Source: a bacterium (GTDB lineage: Bacteria; Patescibacteriota; Minisyncoccia; UBA6257; UBA9933). Taken from it: DNA of 6,472 nucleotides. The DNA is taken from contig JAKAFV010000026.1 in the NCBI GenBank assembly GCA_021817915.1, positions 1-6,472 on the forward strand, given 5' to 3'. How positions within the stretch are numbered: the first letter of the stretch is position 1; each line of letters begins with the position of its first letter. The position numbers were made by a program, and so were the translations under genes. Shown here piece after piece: positions 1 to 6,195 of this stretch. Below the pieces are notes generated by a model. The model was not told the DNA's origin, made no database searches, and saw only the letters and a list, made by a program, of their open reading frames with translations.

Positions 1-160
1 CGCTCCTGCTTAGGGTACAGGCGGTTTTGCAATGACAGACTTCAAGGAGGTGGATGATGGCCACCAGTCAAGTGGGCTTGGCGCCGGATTCACATCCCGC
101 GCCCCAGCGTCGCGAGCGGTCCCGCGCGGGCGCAGAGCGACTGGGGCGCGCAAGCGAAGA
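1..160. other. G+C-rich left edge of the window, possible chimeric or inserted sequence
   Basis: Lines 61-120 and 121-180 count 42/60 and 44/60 G+C by hand, against 28/60 for 181-240 and roughly 45-50% in the neighbouring metabolic genes. The change falls where the SucC-like reading frame stops resembling its family. No reading frame here is recognisable on either strand. On the plus strand AAGGAGG at 44-50 precedes ATG codons at 54 and 57, but the frame that follows runs antisense through the SucC-like gene. Assembly chimera, insertion or a real breakpoint cannot be told apart from the sequence alone. Confidence 0.5.
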
Positions 161-741
161 GCGTCGTCGTCCAGAGCAACCTTCGCGTCTACTGCCACCA
201 ATTTACCGTCCTCCATCGTTGCCAAAGGATTTATTTCTACCACCCGCGCATCCTCAGATAGGAAACAACTCCACAGCTCTTTCGCAAACGGCACATCAAC
301 CTCAATTTTTTCATCCCGGACATCCAACCAAAATTTCTCAATTCTTTTCTCATCCACATCCTCGATATCCATCCCGCCGGCCTCCGAATAAATCAACACC
401 GGCTGTTTCTTATTTGTATCATAGGTAATCGAAAGATAACTTTCTTTTTTTATTTGGAGCTTCTCCTCTATCAAAACCGACGCTACATATTGACCGCGGA
501 TTTTAGTTTCAAAAAGTCCCTGAACAGCCTCTATTACCTCTGATTCTGATTCACAAAAAAAGATGCCATTATTTTTGCCGCGTTTGCCGGAGAGGATCTG
601 CGCCTTCACATAGACTTCCTTTATAGCGAGCCCGCGATACGCTTTGCCGATGTCATCACGACGACTAACCACAACCCCCTTCGGAGTTGCTATTCCATAT
701 TTTGCAAAAATCTTTTTTCCTTCCCATTCGTAGAGGTTCAT
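10..741 (-). CDS. sucC: SucC-like ATP-grasp acyl-CoA synthetase (ADP-forming) beta chain, C-terminal half lost or replaced
   Basis: The N terminus MNLYEWEGKKIFAKYGI is the typical succinyl-CoA synthetase beta start (MNLxEYxxKxxFxxYGI). The ATP-grasp fold follows: SGKRGKNNG at residues 51-59, EAGGMDIEDV at 120-129, EINPL at 169-173 and VDAK at 184-187. N171 and D185 have the same 14-residue spacing as the Mg-binding Asn199 and Asp213 of E. coli SucC. The family makes a CoA thioester with ATP, or ATP from one, together with an alpha chain not seen here; an ATP-citrate-lyase-like role is also possible. The region just before EINPL is about 30 residues shorter than in E. coli. After about residue 194 (DDDAL) resemblance stops: the CoA-ligase domain (roughly the last 150 residues of a ~390-residue protein) is absent and a G+C-rich, Arg/Pro-rich tail runs to TAA. 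No Shine-Dalgarno is seen; the ATGA overlap with the acetyltransferase gene fixes the start. Family assignment is firm, substrate is not. Confidence 0.78.
   Translation of the reverse strand: MNLYEWEGKKIFAKYGIATPKGVVVSRRDDIGKAYRGLAIKEVYVKAQILSGKRGKNNGIFFCESESEVIEAVQGLFETKIRGQYVASVLIEEKLQIKKESYLSITYDTNKKQPVLIYSEAGGMDIEDVDEKRIEKFWLDVRDEKIEVDVPFAKELWSCFLSEDARVVEINPLATMEDGKLVAVDAKVALDDDALRLRAPVALRPRGTARDAGARDVNPAPSPLDWWPSSTSLKSVIAKPPVP
98..150. repeat. Strong G+C-rich inverted repeat (imperfect hairpin)
   Basis: CGCGCCCCAG at 98-107 is exactly complementary to CTGGGGCGCG at 141-150. Inside it, after a 2-base bulge (108-109), TCGC at 110-113 pairs with GCGA at 137-140. The loop contains the self-complementary CCCGCGCGGG at 121-130. 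No run of T follows on either strand, so it is not a typical intrinsic terminator. It sits in the anomalous tail of the SucC-like reading frame. Confidence 0.7.
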
Positions 742-1076
742 GATAAATTCATTCTAAATTCTAGGCCATATTTCTTAAATCCCTGTTCCTCGTACCAACC
801 GTATAATTCGTCGCGACTACAGGTAAAAATTAATTTATAACAATGATTTTTTCTAGCCTCGTCAATGGCCGCCGCAATCAATTTTCCTCCAATCCCTTGT
901 TTGCGATTATTTGCGCTTACAAACAGATCCTCCATCAATCCAAACGGTTCATCGTGTAACTCATTAAACAGAACATAAAGTCTGACGCGACCGACAACTT
1001 TTTCATTTTCCTCAATAGAAATTTTTACGGAAAATCCTTTTTTTTCAACCTCACGCTTTATATCCACATTTTTCAT
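738..1076 (-). CDS. Small GNAT-family N-acetyltransferase
   Basis: This is a 112-residue protein with the core of the GCN5-related N-acetyltransferase fold. GLMEDLFVSANNRKQGIGGKL (residues 46-66) holds the beta-4 strand and the acetyl-CoA pyrophosphate-binding motif R/QxxGxG/A (RKQGIG, 58-63). LYGWYEEQGF (91-100) is the C-terminal motif with the usual Tyr and the GF turn. The family moves an acetyl group from acetyl-CoA to an amine or protein; the substrate cannot be read here. At 112 residues it is short for the family (usually 140-170) and lacks part of the N-terminal strands. Its start overlaps the end of yvcK by 26 bases and its TGA overlaps the next ATG (ATGA), so it sits inside a translationally coupled string. 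AAGG directly abuts the ATG at 1076, which is too close; a GTG at codon 4 would be 9 bases from it and is a possible alternative start. Confidence 0.85.
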   Translation of the reverse strand: MKNVDIKREVEKKGFSVKISIEENEKVVGRVRLYVLFNELHDEPFGLMEDLFVSANNRKQGIGGKLIAAAIDEARKNHCYKLIFTCSRDELYGWYEEQGFKKYGLEFRMNLS

Positions 1077-2058
1077 CCTTAAAAATTTTATAAATAATTT
1101 TCGCTAATTTTACGCTGTCATGACGAATAAGACTCCTCTTCAAGACATCCCCCTTCTCTCTGATAATTTCTTTTGCATTCACCAAATTTGCTCTCACCAC
1201 CTTGCGACCACCGCCTAGATCATCCTCAATCGGGCTCTCGCCGTCCTCGGCATATTTTTTTAGGATATCTTCTGGCAGTTTACCCTCATGAACAATTACC
1301 AAATCAGGTTTCCGTCCGGCGTATTTAGCAATCTCGCCGACCAGATCGCTCGCTCTCATGCCGGTCGTCTGGCCACACTTGGTCATTAGATTGCTGATAA
1401 AAATAAACTTCCCTTTATTTTCCGCGATTGCCTCCGAAATTCCGGAAACAACCAGGCTTGCAAGCGTGGTAGTATACAAATCTCCCGGGCCGGCGATAAT
1501 ATAATCGGCTTCCTCAAGAGCCTTAATGGCGGCGGGATTTGAGGCTACTTCGGGATAAAGCGACAATTTTGTAATCCGGCCAAGTTCGTGCGGAAGTTTC
1601 GGTTCATCGATGAGATGCTCCCCTTTCACCTTAGCGCCATTTTCATACTCGGCCACGAGGTGAGTGCTCCCGAGAGTCACCGGAAATACCTTGCCTTTAA
1701 CCAAAAATAATTTTCGAAGTTTTTCAATCGCTCCGACCTCAGTGCCGGTAATTTCCGTTAGCGCCATCATCATTAGGTTGCCTAAGGTGTGACCGGAAAG
1801 GCCGTTGCCCTTATCAAAACGATAAACAAATAAATCACGGAGAGACCCTTCGCCGACCTCTGACAAAGCAATAATCGATTTTCGAAGATCGCTGAGCGGC
1901 AAAAGGCCGAACTCGTCGCGGATGACCGCATTGCTTCCGCCATCATCTGCCATCCCCACTACGACGCTAATATCCAAATCATTGTAATTTTTAAGATCAC
2001 TCAACACGGCTGTTGTCCCGGTCCCCCCGCCGATGACTGCTACATTTATTTTCTTCAT
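1051..2058 (-). CDS. yvcK: YvcK/CofD-like gluconeogenesis factor, UDP-GlcNAc-binding family
   Basis: This 335-residue protein carries the whole YvcK signature in order: IGGGTGT (9-15), MADDGGSN (36-43) followed by RDEFGLLPLSDLR (47-59), GHTLGNLMMMALTEITG (89-105), AGPGDLYTT (189-197), SNLMTKCGQTTG (222-233) and the C-terminal RHDSVKLAK (312-320). Length matches the family (about 310-340). In Bacillus and relatives YvcK is a cytoplasmic, non-enzymatic protein that binds UDP-GlcNAc and is needed for growth on gluconeogenic carbon, normal shape and cell-wall synthesis. CofD, the F420-pathway transferase, is a distant relative and less likely. The start is set at 2058, where ATGA overlaps the stop of the upstream nucleotidyltransferase gene; a longer in-frame start at 2118 would add 20 residues before the Rossmann-like MKKINVAVIGGG and is unlikely. 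The upstream gene may make the UDP-sugar this protein senses. The rapZ and whiA neighbours common in Firmicutes are absent. Confidence 0.93.
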   Translation of the reverse strand: MKKINVAVIGGGTGTTAVLSDLKNYNDLDISVVVGMADDGGSNAVIRDEFGLLPLSDLRKSIIALSEVGEGSLRDLFVYRFDKGNGLSGHTLGNLMMMALTEITGTEVGAIEKLRKLFLVKGKVFPVTLGSTHLVAEYENGAKVKGEHLIDEPKLPHELGRITKLSLYPEVASNPAAIKALEEADYIIAGPGDLYTTTLASLVVSGISEAIAENKGKFIFISNLMTKCGQTTGMRASDLVGEIAKYAGRKPDLVIVHEGKLPEDILKKYAEDGESPIEDDLGGGRKVVRANLVNAKEIIREKGDVLKRSLIRHDSVKLAKIIYKIFKDEKCGYKA

Positions 2059-2804
2059 ACAATATTTTTTCTTCGATTCGCCTCCTCCAACTCTTCTAAA
2101 GTATTCACTCCGTACCATTCATCCGGATTCTGAAGGGAAATAATCTGGTAAATTTTTTTCTGGCCACGCGCCATCCTGAGCGCAGTCGGAAGACCATATT
2201 CACCAAGCTTTCGCATCGGGGGCATCGTCGGATAATTTTTTTCAAACCAGGCGCGGTCAAAAACAAAAGTTCCAGTGCTAATTTCATTTAATTTTTTTTG
2301 TTCTTCCGTTAAATACTCCTTTTCAATAATCTCAACCTCGCCATTCTCGTGGCGAACAATTCTGCCTAATGACACGGGAAATTCCACTTTCGCCGTCAGT
2401 AGAGTTAAGACCGCATTTGATTTGAGATGTTCGAAAATTAAATTTTTAAGAGTTTCCGGTTTATAAAAAGCGCTATCGTCGCCACCCATCACCAATACAT
2501 GCTGAAGATTTTTTGGCAGGGCAACCATACCGGTAAAAGCCGCGTGCGCGGTACCTTTTTGTTCCGACTGCACCGCATACGTCACGCGCCCCCCAAAATG
2601 TTCCATGACTTTTTCTTTTTGAAATCCAATCACGAGACAAATTTGCTCCGGCTTAAAGCCGGTTTTTTCTAATGTTTCAACCGTAAAATCCAGTATCGGC
2701 CTGGCGCCGATCTCTCGCATTACTTTTGGTATATCTACCGATTTTAAGCGTGTTCCTCGACCGGCAGCCAGAACCACCACGCCAATATTATTCAAATTAT
2801 TCAT
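2055..2804 (-). CDS. Stand-alone GlmU-type sugar-1-phosphate nucleotidyltransferase (pyrophosphorylase domain only)
   Basis: The 249 residues match the N-terminal uridylyltransferase half of GlmU. LAAGRGTRL (12-20) with PK (26-27) forms the nucleotide-binding loop, QSEQKGTAHAA (79-89) is the GlmU base-recognition segment, GGDD (107-110) stands where GlmU has its metal-binding YGD, LGRIVRHENGEVEIIEKEYLT (146-166) and EISTGTFVFD (174-183) contact the sugar in the family, and YGVNTLEELEEAN (231-243) ends the domain with the metal-site Asn. The likely reaction is GlcNAc-1-phosphate + UTP to UDP-GlcNAc + PPi, though another hexose-1-phosphate is possible. The left-handed beta-helix acetyltransferase domain of full GlmU (about 456 residues) is absent, and no frameshift remnant follows because yvcK begins in the stop codon. 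Transcription probably starts about 10 bases before the ATG from the promoter at 2821-2849. No Shine-Dalgarno is visible. Confidence 0.88.
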   Translation of the reverse strand: MNNLNNIGVVVLAAGRGTRLKSVDIPKVMREIGARPILDFTVETLEKTGFKPEQICLVIGFQKEKVMEHFGGRVTYAVQSEQKGTAHAAFTGMVALPKNLQHVLVMGGDDSAFYKPETLKNLIFEHLKSNAVLTLLTAKVEFPVSLGRIVRHENGEVEIIEKEYLTEEQKKLNEISTGTFVFDRAWFEKNYPTMPPMRKLGEYGLPTALRMARGQKKIYQIISLQNPDEWYGVNTLEELEEANRRKNIV

Positions 2805-2820
2805 AAGCTTATTTTGCGCT

Positions 2821-2849
2821 ATTATAGCCTAGAAATAAAAAAATTGCAA
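2821..2849 (-). promoter_or_regulatory. Sigma-70-type promoter for the nucleotidyltransferase-yvcK operon
   Basis: Read on the minus strand, TTGCAA (2849-2844, 4 of 6 matches to TTGACA) is followed after exactly 17 bases by a perfect TATAAT (2826-2821). A start six or seven bases downstream, near 2814, would leave a leader of about 10 bases before the ATG at 2804, with no Shine-Dalgarno in it. The -10 box is embedded in GCTATAATAGC, the same 11-mer found before the aldolase gene. The promoter occupies the only gap (77 bases) between the aldolase and nucleotidyltransferase genes. Confidence 0.75.
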
Positions 2850-2852
2850 TTT
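2841..2852. repeat. 12-base perfect palindrome AAATTGCAATTT over the -35 box
   Basis: AAATTGCAATTT equals its own reverse complement and fully contains the TTGCAA -35 element. A dimeric repressor or activator could bind here, but an A+T-rich palindrome of this size can also arise by chance. On the minus strand it runs into further T residues, yet without a loop it is not a convincing terminator. Confidence 0.35.
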
Positions 2853-2881
2853 GATAAACTGCGCTAAATTCCTGAAGAAAA

Positions 2882-3898
2882 TCACTTTATTTCAAGACTT
2901 TTATCGTATTTTGCCTGTTGCGACAGACTAACTAAATGAGCCCGGTGCAAAAATGTTTCCTGAGCTATAGCAGCTTTCGCCATGTCTCCTTCCCAGGCCT
3001 CGAGAGCTGAATTTTGAAGAGCCCGACCAAAAGAATAAGTGATGGACCAAGGCATATTTTTGTACTCCGCGATCGCGTTAAGATTTAAACAGGCTTCAGC
3101 CTCACTCTGACCGCCGGACAGAAATACAATGCCAGGAACATTCTTTGGCACGACTGCTTTCAAACAACTAATAGTTAGGTTTGCTACCCGCTCTGGAGTC
3201 GTTTTCATTCTACTCTCCGCGCCCGGCACGATCATGTTCGGTTTCAAAAGCATAAAACGTAAATCGACCGCTCGCTTTTCCAATACCGAGAACACACCGC
3301 GCAAAACTTTCTCAGTAGCCTCAAAACATTGCTCGTCAGAATGGTCACCATTACTCAATACCTCAGGCTCAACGATCGGCACAATCCCTGATTGCTGACA
3401 AAGCAAAGCGTAGCTCGCGAACGATTCGGCATTTTTCATAATACAAAGATCGCTCGGCAAATTTTTACCGACCGTAAATACGGCGCGCCATTTTGCAAAT
3501 CTGACTCCAAGATCAAAATACTCCGACAGACGGTCGGCCAGTCCCTCGAGGCCTTTGGTCGTCATCTCGAGTGGCGAACCGGACATCGCGACCAGCCCCT
3601 CATCAACCTTACAGCCGACTACGATATTTTGCGATTGCAAAAGTTCGCGAAGCGGTTTACCGCGACTGTCGGTCTCGCGGAGCGTTTCGTCGTACAAAAT
3701 AACGCCACTGATATAATCAGAAATTCCTTTGGTGCAAAAAAGGAGTTCTCGATAGGCTTCGCGCATTTCTTCTTCATTTTTTATTTTATATTTTGCAAAG
3801 CGTTTCGCAATCGTGCCGACGCTTTCGTCAGCCGCCAAAATCCCCTTGCCGGGGACAAGAAGTTTTTTGATCGTTTCGTTTAATACAAGTCGAACCAT
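2882..3898 (-). CDS. Class I (Schiff-base) fructose-bisphosphate aldolase
   Basis: This 338-residue protein belongs to the metal-independent glycolytic aldolase family shared with animals and plants. It reversibly splits fructose 1,6-bisphosphate into dihydroxyacetone phosphate and glyceraldehyde 3-phosphate in the cytoplasm. The catalytic set is complete: D24 in LAADES (21-26), K97 in GCKVDEG, K136 and R138 in FAKWRAV, E177 and E179 in IVEPEV (175-180), the Schiff-base lysine K219 in LLKPNMIVPG, S261 in FLSGGQSEAEA and R292 in SFGRALQ. It is about 25 residues shorter than the muscle enzyme and ends in a different tail without the C-terminal Tyr that tunes animal aldolases; bacterial members are often this short. 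The start at 3898 places the family's GKGILAADES at the usual distance. A TGCTATAAT promoter ends only 8 bases before the ATG, so the mRNA is nearly leaderless. It is separated by 25 bases from the helicase gene and by 77 bases from the nucleotidyltransferase gene. Confidence 0.95.
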   Translation of the reverse strand: MVRLVLNETIKKLLVPGKGILAADESVGTIAKRFAKYKIKNEEEMREAYRELLFCTKGISDYISGVILYDETLRETDSRGKPLRELLQSQNIVVGCKVDEGLVAMSGSPLEMTTKGLEGLADRLSEYFDLGVRFAKWRAVFTVGKNLPSDLCIMKNAESFASYALLCQQSGIVPIVEPEVLSNGDHSDEQCFEATEKVLRGVFSVLEKRAVDLRFMLLKPNMIVPGAESRMKTTPERVANLTISCLKAVVPKNVPGIVFLSGGQSEAEACLNLNAIAEYKNMPWSITYSFGRALQNSALEAWEGDMAKAAIAQETFLHRAHLVSLSQQAKYDKSLEIK

Positions 3899-3906
3899 AT
3901 AAGGCT

Positions 3907-3915
3907 ATTATAGCA
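3907..3915 (-). promoter_or_regulatory. Extended -10 promoter of the aldolase gene
   Basis: The minus strand reads TGCTATAAT (3915-3907): a perfect -10 hexamer with the TGn extension that can replace a -35 box. No good -35 is seen 16-18 bases upstream. A second TATAAT lies at 3922-3917, so two tandem -10 boxes are possible. Transcription from the first would start at about 3899-3901, leaving zero to three bases before the ATG at 3898. GCTATAATAGC (3914-3904) is identical to the core of the promoter before the nucleotidyltransferase gene. Confidence 0.68.
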
Positions 3916-3923
3916 GATTATAA

Positions 3924-6188
3924 CTATAATTTCTTTGACTCAGTTAGTACCTCTTCAATATTCCCATTATGCACCAAGAAGAAATGCAGTTTGCCTTTGC
4001 TTAGGTCAGCCCATTTGTTACCGATCTCAACTTTGTATTCCGTATCTTCGTTGCTTACACGATCTCCACCTTTCCACTCCAAAGCAATAACATTACCTTT
4101 TTTGGTATAAGCAATAAAGTCAGGATAAAATTTGTTTTTCTTCCAACCGATAAGATAGAACGGATCTACTTTTTCTCGGTTGCGAATCCAGAAATTAATA
4201 TTTGGTAAAGTGTCCAAATCAATTCGTTCAACAAAATTAAGTTCTTCTTTGTTTAGCTTATCAACTTTACCGTAATAATTCTTGTTGAATTTTTGAGGCA
4301 TTTCTTGTCCCAAAATAATTGTTTCGGGATAATTATCAAACGGCTTAACGGTTATCTTTTTAGCAGACAAAGCTTTATCAAATTGTTTTTTACTGTGAGC
4401 TTCCAAAACCCCGTCAATTACTTCGCCGAGCTTGTTAAGCAACACATAACGATTAACCGACAATTCAGCCAAAGATTTTTTCTTTAATTGATATTCCAAA
4501 GCATTACCAATAAATTTTACTTTGTCGGGTTGATCAAGCAAAGTGTAGCGAAGTTTTTTGTCTAGCCATTGCACCAATTCTTTTTTAGAAAAATTTTTGT
4601 CTTTATAGGTTAGCTTCAAGAATTGTTGAGCACCCTTAATCCATTTGTCGGCTTGAATATCAATAATCGCACGACCGTCATTATCATAATGAATTTCAAA
4701 ATCAAATTCGGCGTTTTGTTTAGCCAATTGAAAATCCTCGCCAATCAATTCTTCAAAGGTTAGTTTGTCGCCATCCAAACTCATCATTGGAATGGCAAAA
4801 TCTTTTTTAACAAGTCGTTCAACTTCTAATTCGTATTTTTGTTCTTTATCACTAGCGTTCAACAAATCATGTCGGCTATAACCATTACTTTCAAGACCGC
4901 CAATAATTTGAGTAGCTGCTTCGTTGAAGTTTTTAGCCGAGGCAAAAATATAGCAACGGTTTAAGTCTTCGTTGGCTTTCTTTTTGGCATAAGGCATACG
5001 AATAATACGCCCTATAATCTGTTCTACGGCGATTTTAGCCCCCACATTAGCGACAGACACTAAAACATAGGCAAACGAGCAATCCCAGCCCTCAGCAAGA
5101 GCGTTAACGGTAATTATGTAGCGAATTTTACATTTTTTGCTAAATAAATCTACACCTTCAAGATCATTTCGTTCGGATGTCTTAATGGCAATTTCTTCTT
5201 CTGAAATTTTAGCCTTAATCAAATAATCTTTTAACTCTTCAACGGTAATTGTGTCGTTAACTTTGCTTTGAGGTTGTGCTTGTAATAATACAATCGGGCG
5301 GATGTATTCACTCTTTAATTTTTTTGCTTCTTTTTCCAGTTCATCTCTTTTTTCAATACCTCTTGCGACAGAATCCTGCCATTGGGTGGCACTTTCTAAA
5401 ACAATCGGAATTTTAACCATTTGTTCTTCTTTTAATTGTGAGGCAGAAATATCCACCAAAATATTACTACCGCTTCGTGGGGTAGCGGTGTATTCGATGA
5501 TAAAGCAAGGGTTTAAGTCCTTGATAAAATCAATGGAAAGTTGCGTTTGAGTTTTGTGTCCCTCGTCAATAACAATCAATGGATTGCTCATTTTAACAAC
5601 ATTGGCCAAAGAGTTTATAACCGTGCCTTCTTCGTCTTTTTCTAAATTATCGTCATTATGTAAATTTTCAAAATGGCTCAAGAGTGAGCCGTTCTCTTGG
5701 TAAACTTTATATTTTGTTTGAATCTTTTTGTCTTTTCTAAAAGCCTCCAAACTGGAAATAATAATACAAAGATTATCATCAACATCTTCTCTGCGAATAC
5801 GCAAAGCTTCTTCATTGGAAAAAATACGCACACCGTTTTGAAAAGCCTCGTCTAAAACTCGGCGGTGTGGGTCGTTCTTGTCTTTAAATTTCTTAAGCGT
5901 TTGGGTTTTAATCGCTTCCGACGGCACAAACCACATCACAATTCCTTTATCCAACTTATTTGCCAAAGCGGTTTTCATTATCTCTTGGGTGGCGTGGCAA
6001 GCTACCATTGTTTTACCACCACCTGTTGGGATTTTTACGCAAACAAAAGGAATATCTGTAAAAAAGTCAGGATTATACGGTTTGTTGGTAATACCCATGA
6101 AAGCATACTTAGTGCCAACCTTTTGCAGTTCTTTTAAGTATTCTTTTAGGGTATCAATGGCTGATTGTTGATATTTTTTGAGTTCCAT
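3924..6188 (-). CDS. Type III restriction Res-like SF2 helicase with C-terminal PD-(D/E)xK nuclease domain
   Basis: The 754-residue protein has a full superfamily-2 ATPase. Walker A is IPTGGGKT (53-60), the DEAH-type box is VIDEGH (206-211), motif III is YTATP (233-237), motif V is NALAEGWDC (362-370) and motif VI is QIIGRIIR (390-397). The C-terminal part carries the layout typical of Res subunits: E654 in FVERID, WIRN (667-670), YPDF with D690 (688-691), then ALEWKGG with E704 and K706, giving a plausible D-(x)n-ExK nuclease centre. Such proteins translocate or switch on DNA with ATP and cut it, usually with a Mod methyltransferase giving specificity. EcoP15I Res is near 970 residues, so this is a compact member; a stand-alone helicase-nuclease is also possible. 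No mod gene is in the window; a 7-base gap joins it to the partial gene upstream. AAAGG (6205-6201) is a weak ribosome site 12 bases before the ATG. The gene is clearly A+T-richer than its downstream neighbours, which suggests horizontal transfer. Confidence 0.88.
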   Translation of the reverse strand: MELKKYQQSAIDTLKEYLKELQKVGTKYAFMGITNKPYNPDFFTDIPFVCVKIPTGGGKTMVACHATQEIMKTALANKLDKGIVMWFVPSEAIKTQTLKKFKDKNDPHRRVLDEAFQNGVRIFSNEEALRIRREDVDDNLCIIISSLEAFRKDKKIQTKYKVYQENGSLLSHFENLHNDDNLEKDEEGTVINSLANVVKMSNPLIVIDEGHKTQTQLSIDFIKDLNPCFIIEYTATPRSGSNILVDISASQLKEEQMVKIPIVLESATQWQDSVARGIEKRDELEKEAKKLKSEYIRPIVLLQAQPQSKVNDTITVEELKDYLIKAKISEEEIAIKTSERNDLEGVDLFSKKCKIRYIITVNALAEGWDCSFAYVLVSVANVGAKIAVEQIIGRIIRMPYAKKKANEDLNRCYIFASAKNFNEAATQIIGGLESNGYSRHDLLNASDKEQKYELEVERLVKKDFAIPMMSLDGDKLTFEELIGEDFQLAKQNAEFDFEIHYDNDGRAIIDIQADKWIKGAQQFLKLTYKDKNFSKKELVQWLDKKLRYTLLDQPDKVKFIGNALEYQLKKKSLAELSVNRYVLLNKLGEVIDGVLEAHSKKQFDKALSAKKITVKPFDNYPETIILGQEMPQKFNKNYYGKVDKLNKEELNFVERIDLDTLPNINFWIRNREKVDPFYLIGWKKNKFYPDFIAYTKKGNVIALEWKGGDRVSNEDTEYKVEIGNKWADLSKGKLHFFLVHNGNIEEVLTESKKL

Positions 6189-6195
6189 AAATTTT

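Noticed and set aside
54..428. Plus-strand open frame with a good Shine-Dalgarno
   Set aside because: Most of it is antisense to the well-supported ATP-grasp coding region, and the Pro/Arg/Ser-rich translation resembles no protein. Only its first 35 or so codons, in the anomalous edge, are kept as a weak finding.
738..2057. Recoding of UGA as glycine, as in some CPR lineages
   Set aside because: UGA serves as the stop of the nucleotidyltransferase, yvcK, acetyltransferase and aldolase genes at positions that fit family lengths and ATGA overlaps.
2059..2118. Longer yvcK start at 2118
   Set aside because: It would add 20 residues before the conserved N-terminal strand and overlap the upstream gene by 64 bases, while ATG 2058 gives a clean ATGA overlap and the usual family start. 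GGAGGAGG at 2081-2088 is about 22 bases from ATG 2058 and encodes part of the upstream protein.
2830..2881. Intrinsic terminator after the aldolase gene
   Set aside because: The only symmetrical element is the loopless AAATTGCAATTT with a weak A+T stem, and it overlaps a good promoter -35 box. No G+C-rich hairpin followed by T residues is present.
3392..3883. 163-residue plus-strand open frame
   Set aside because: It lies wholly antisense to the aldolase gene, whose catalytic residues are all intact; the translation has no recognisable features.
5302..6171. Several plus-strand open frames opposite the helicase gene
   Set aside because: They are out-of-frame shadows of a gene with complete helicase motifs and show no motif or plausible ribosome site of their own.
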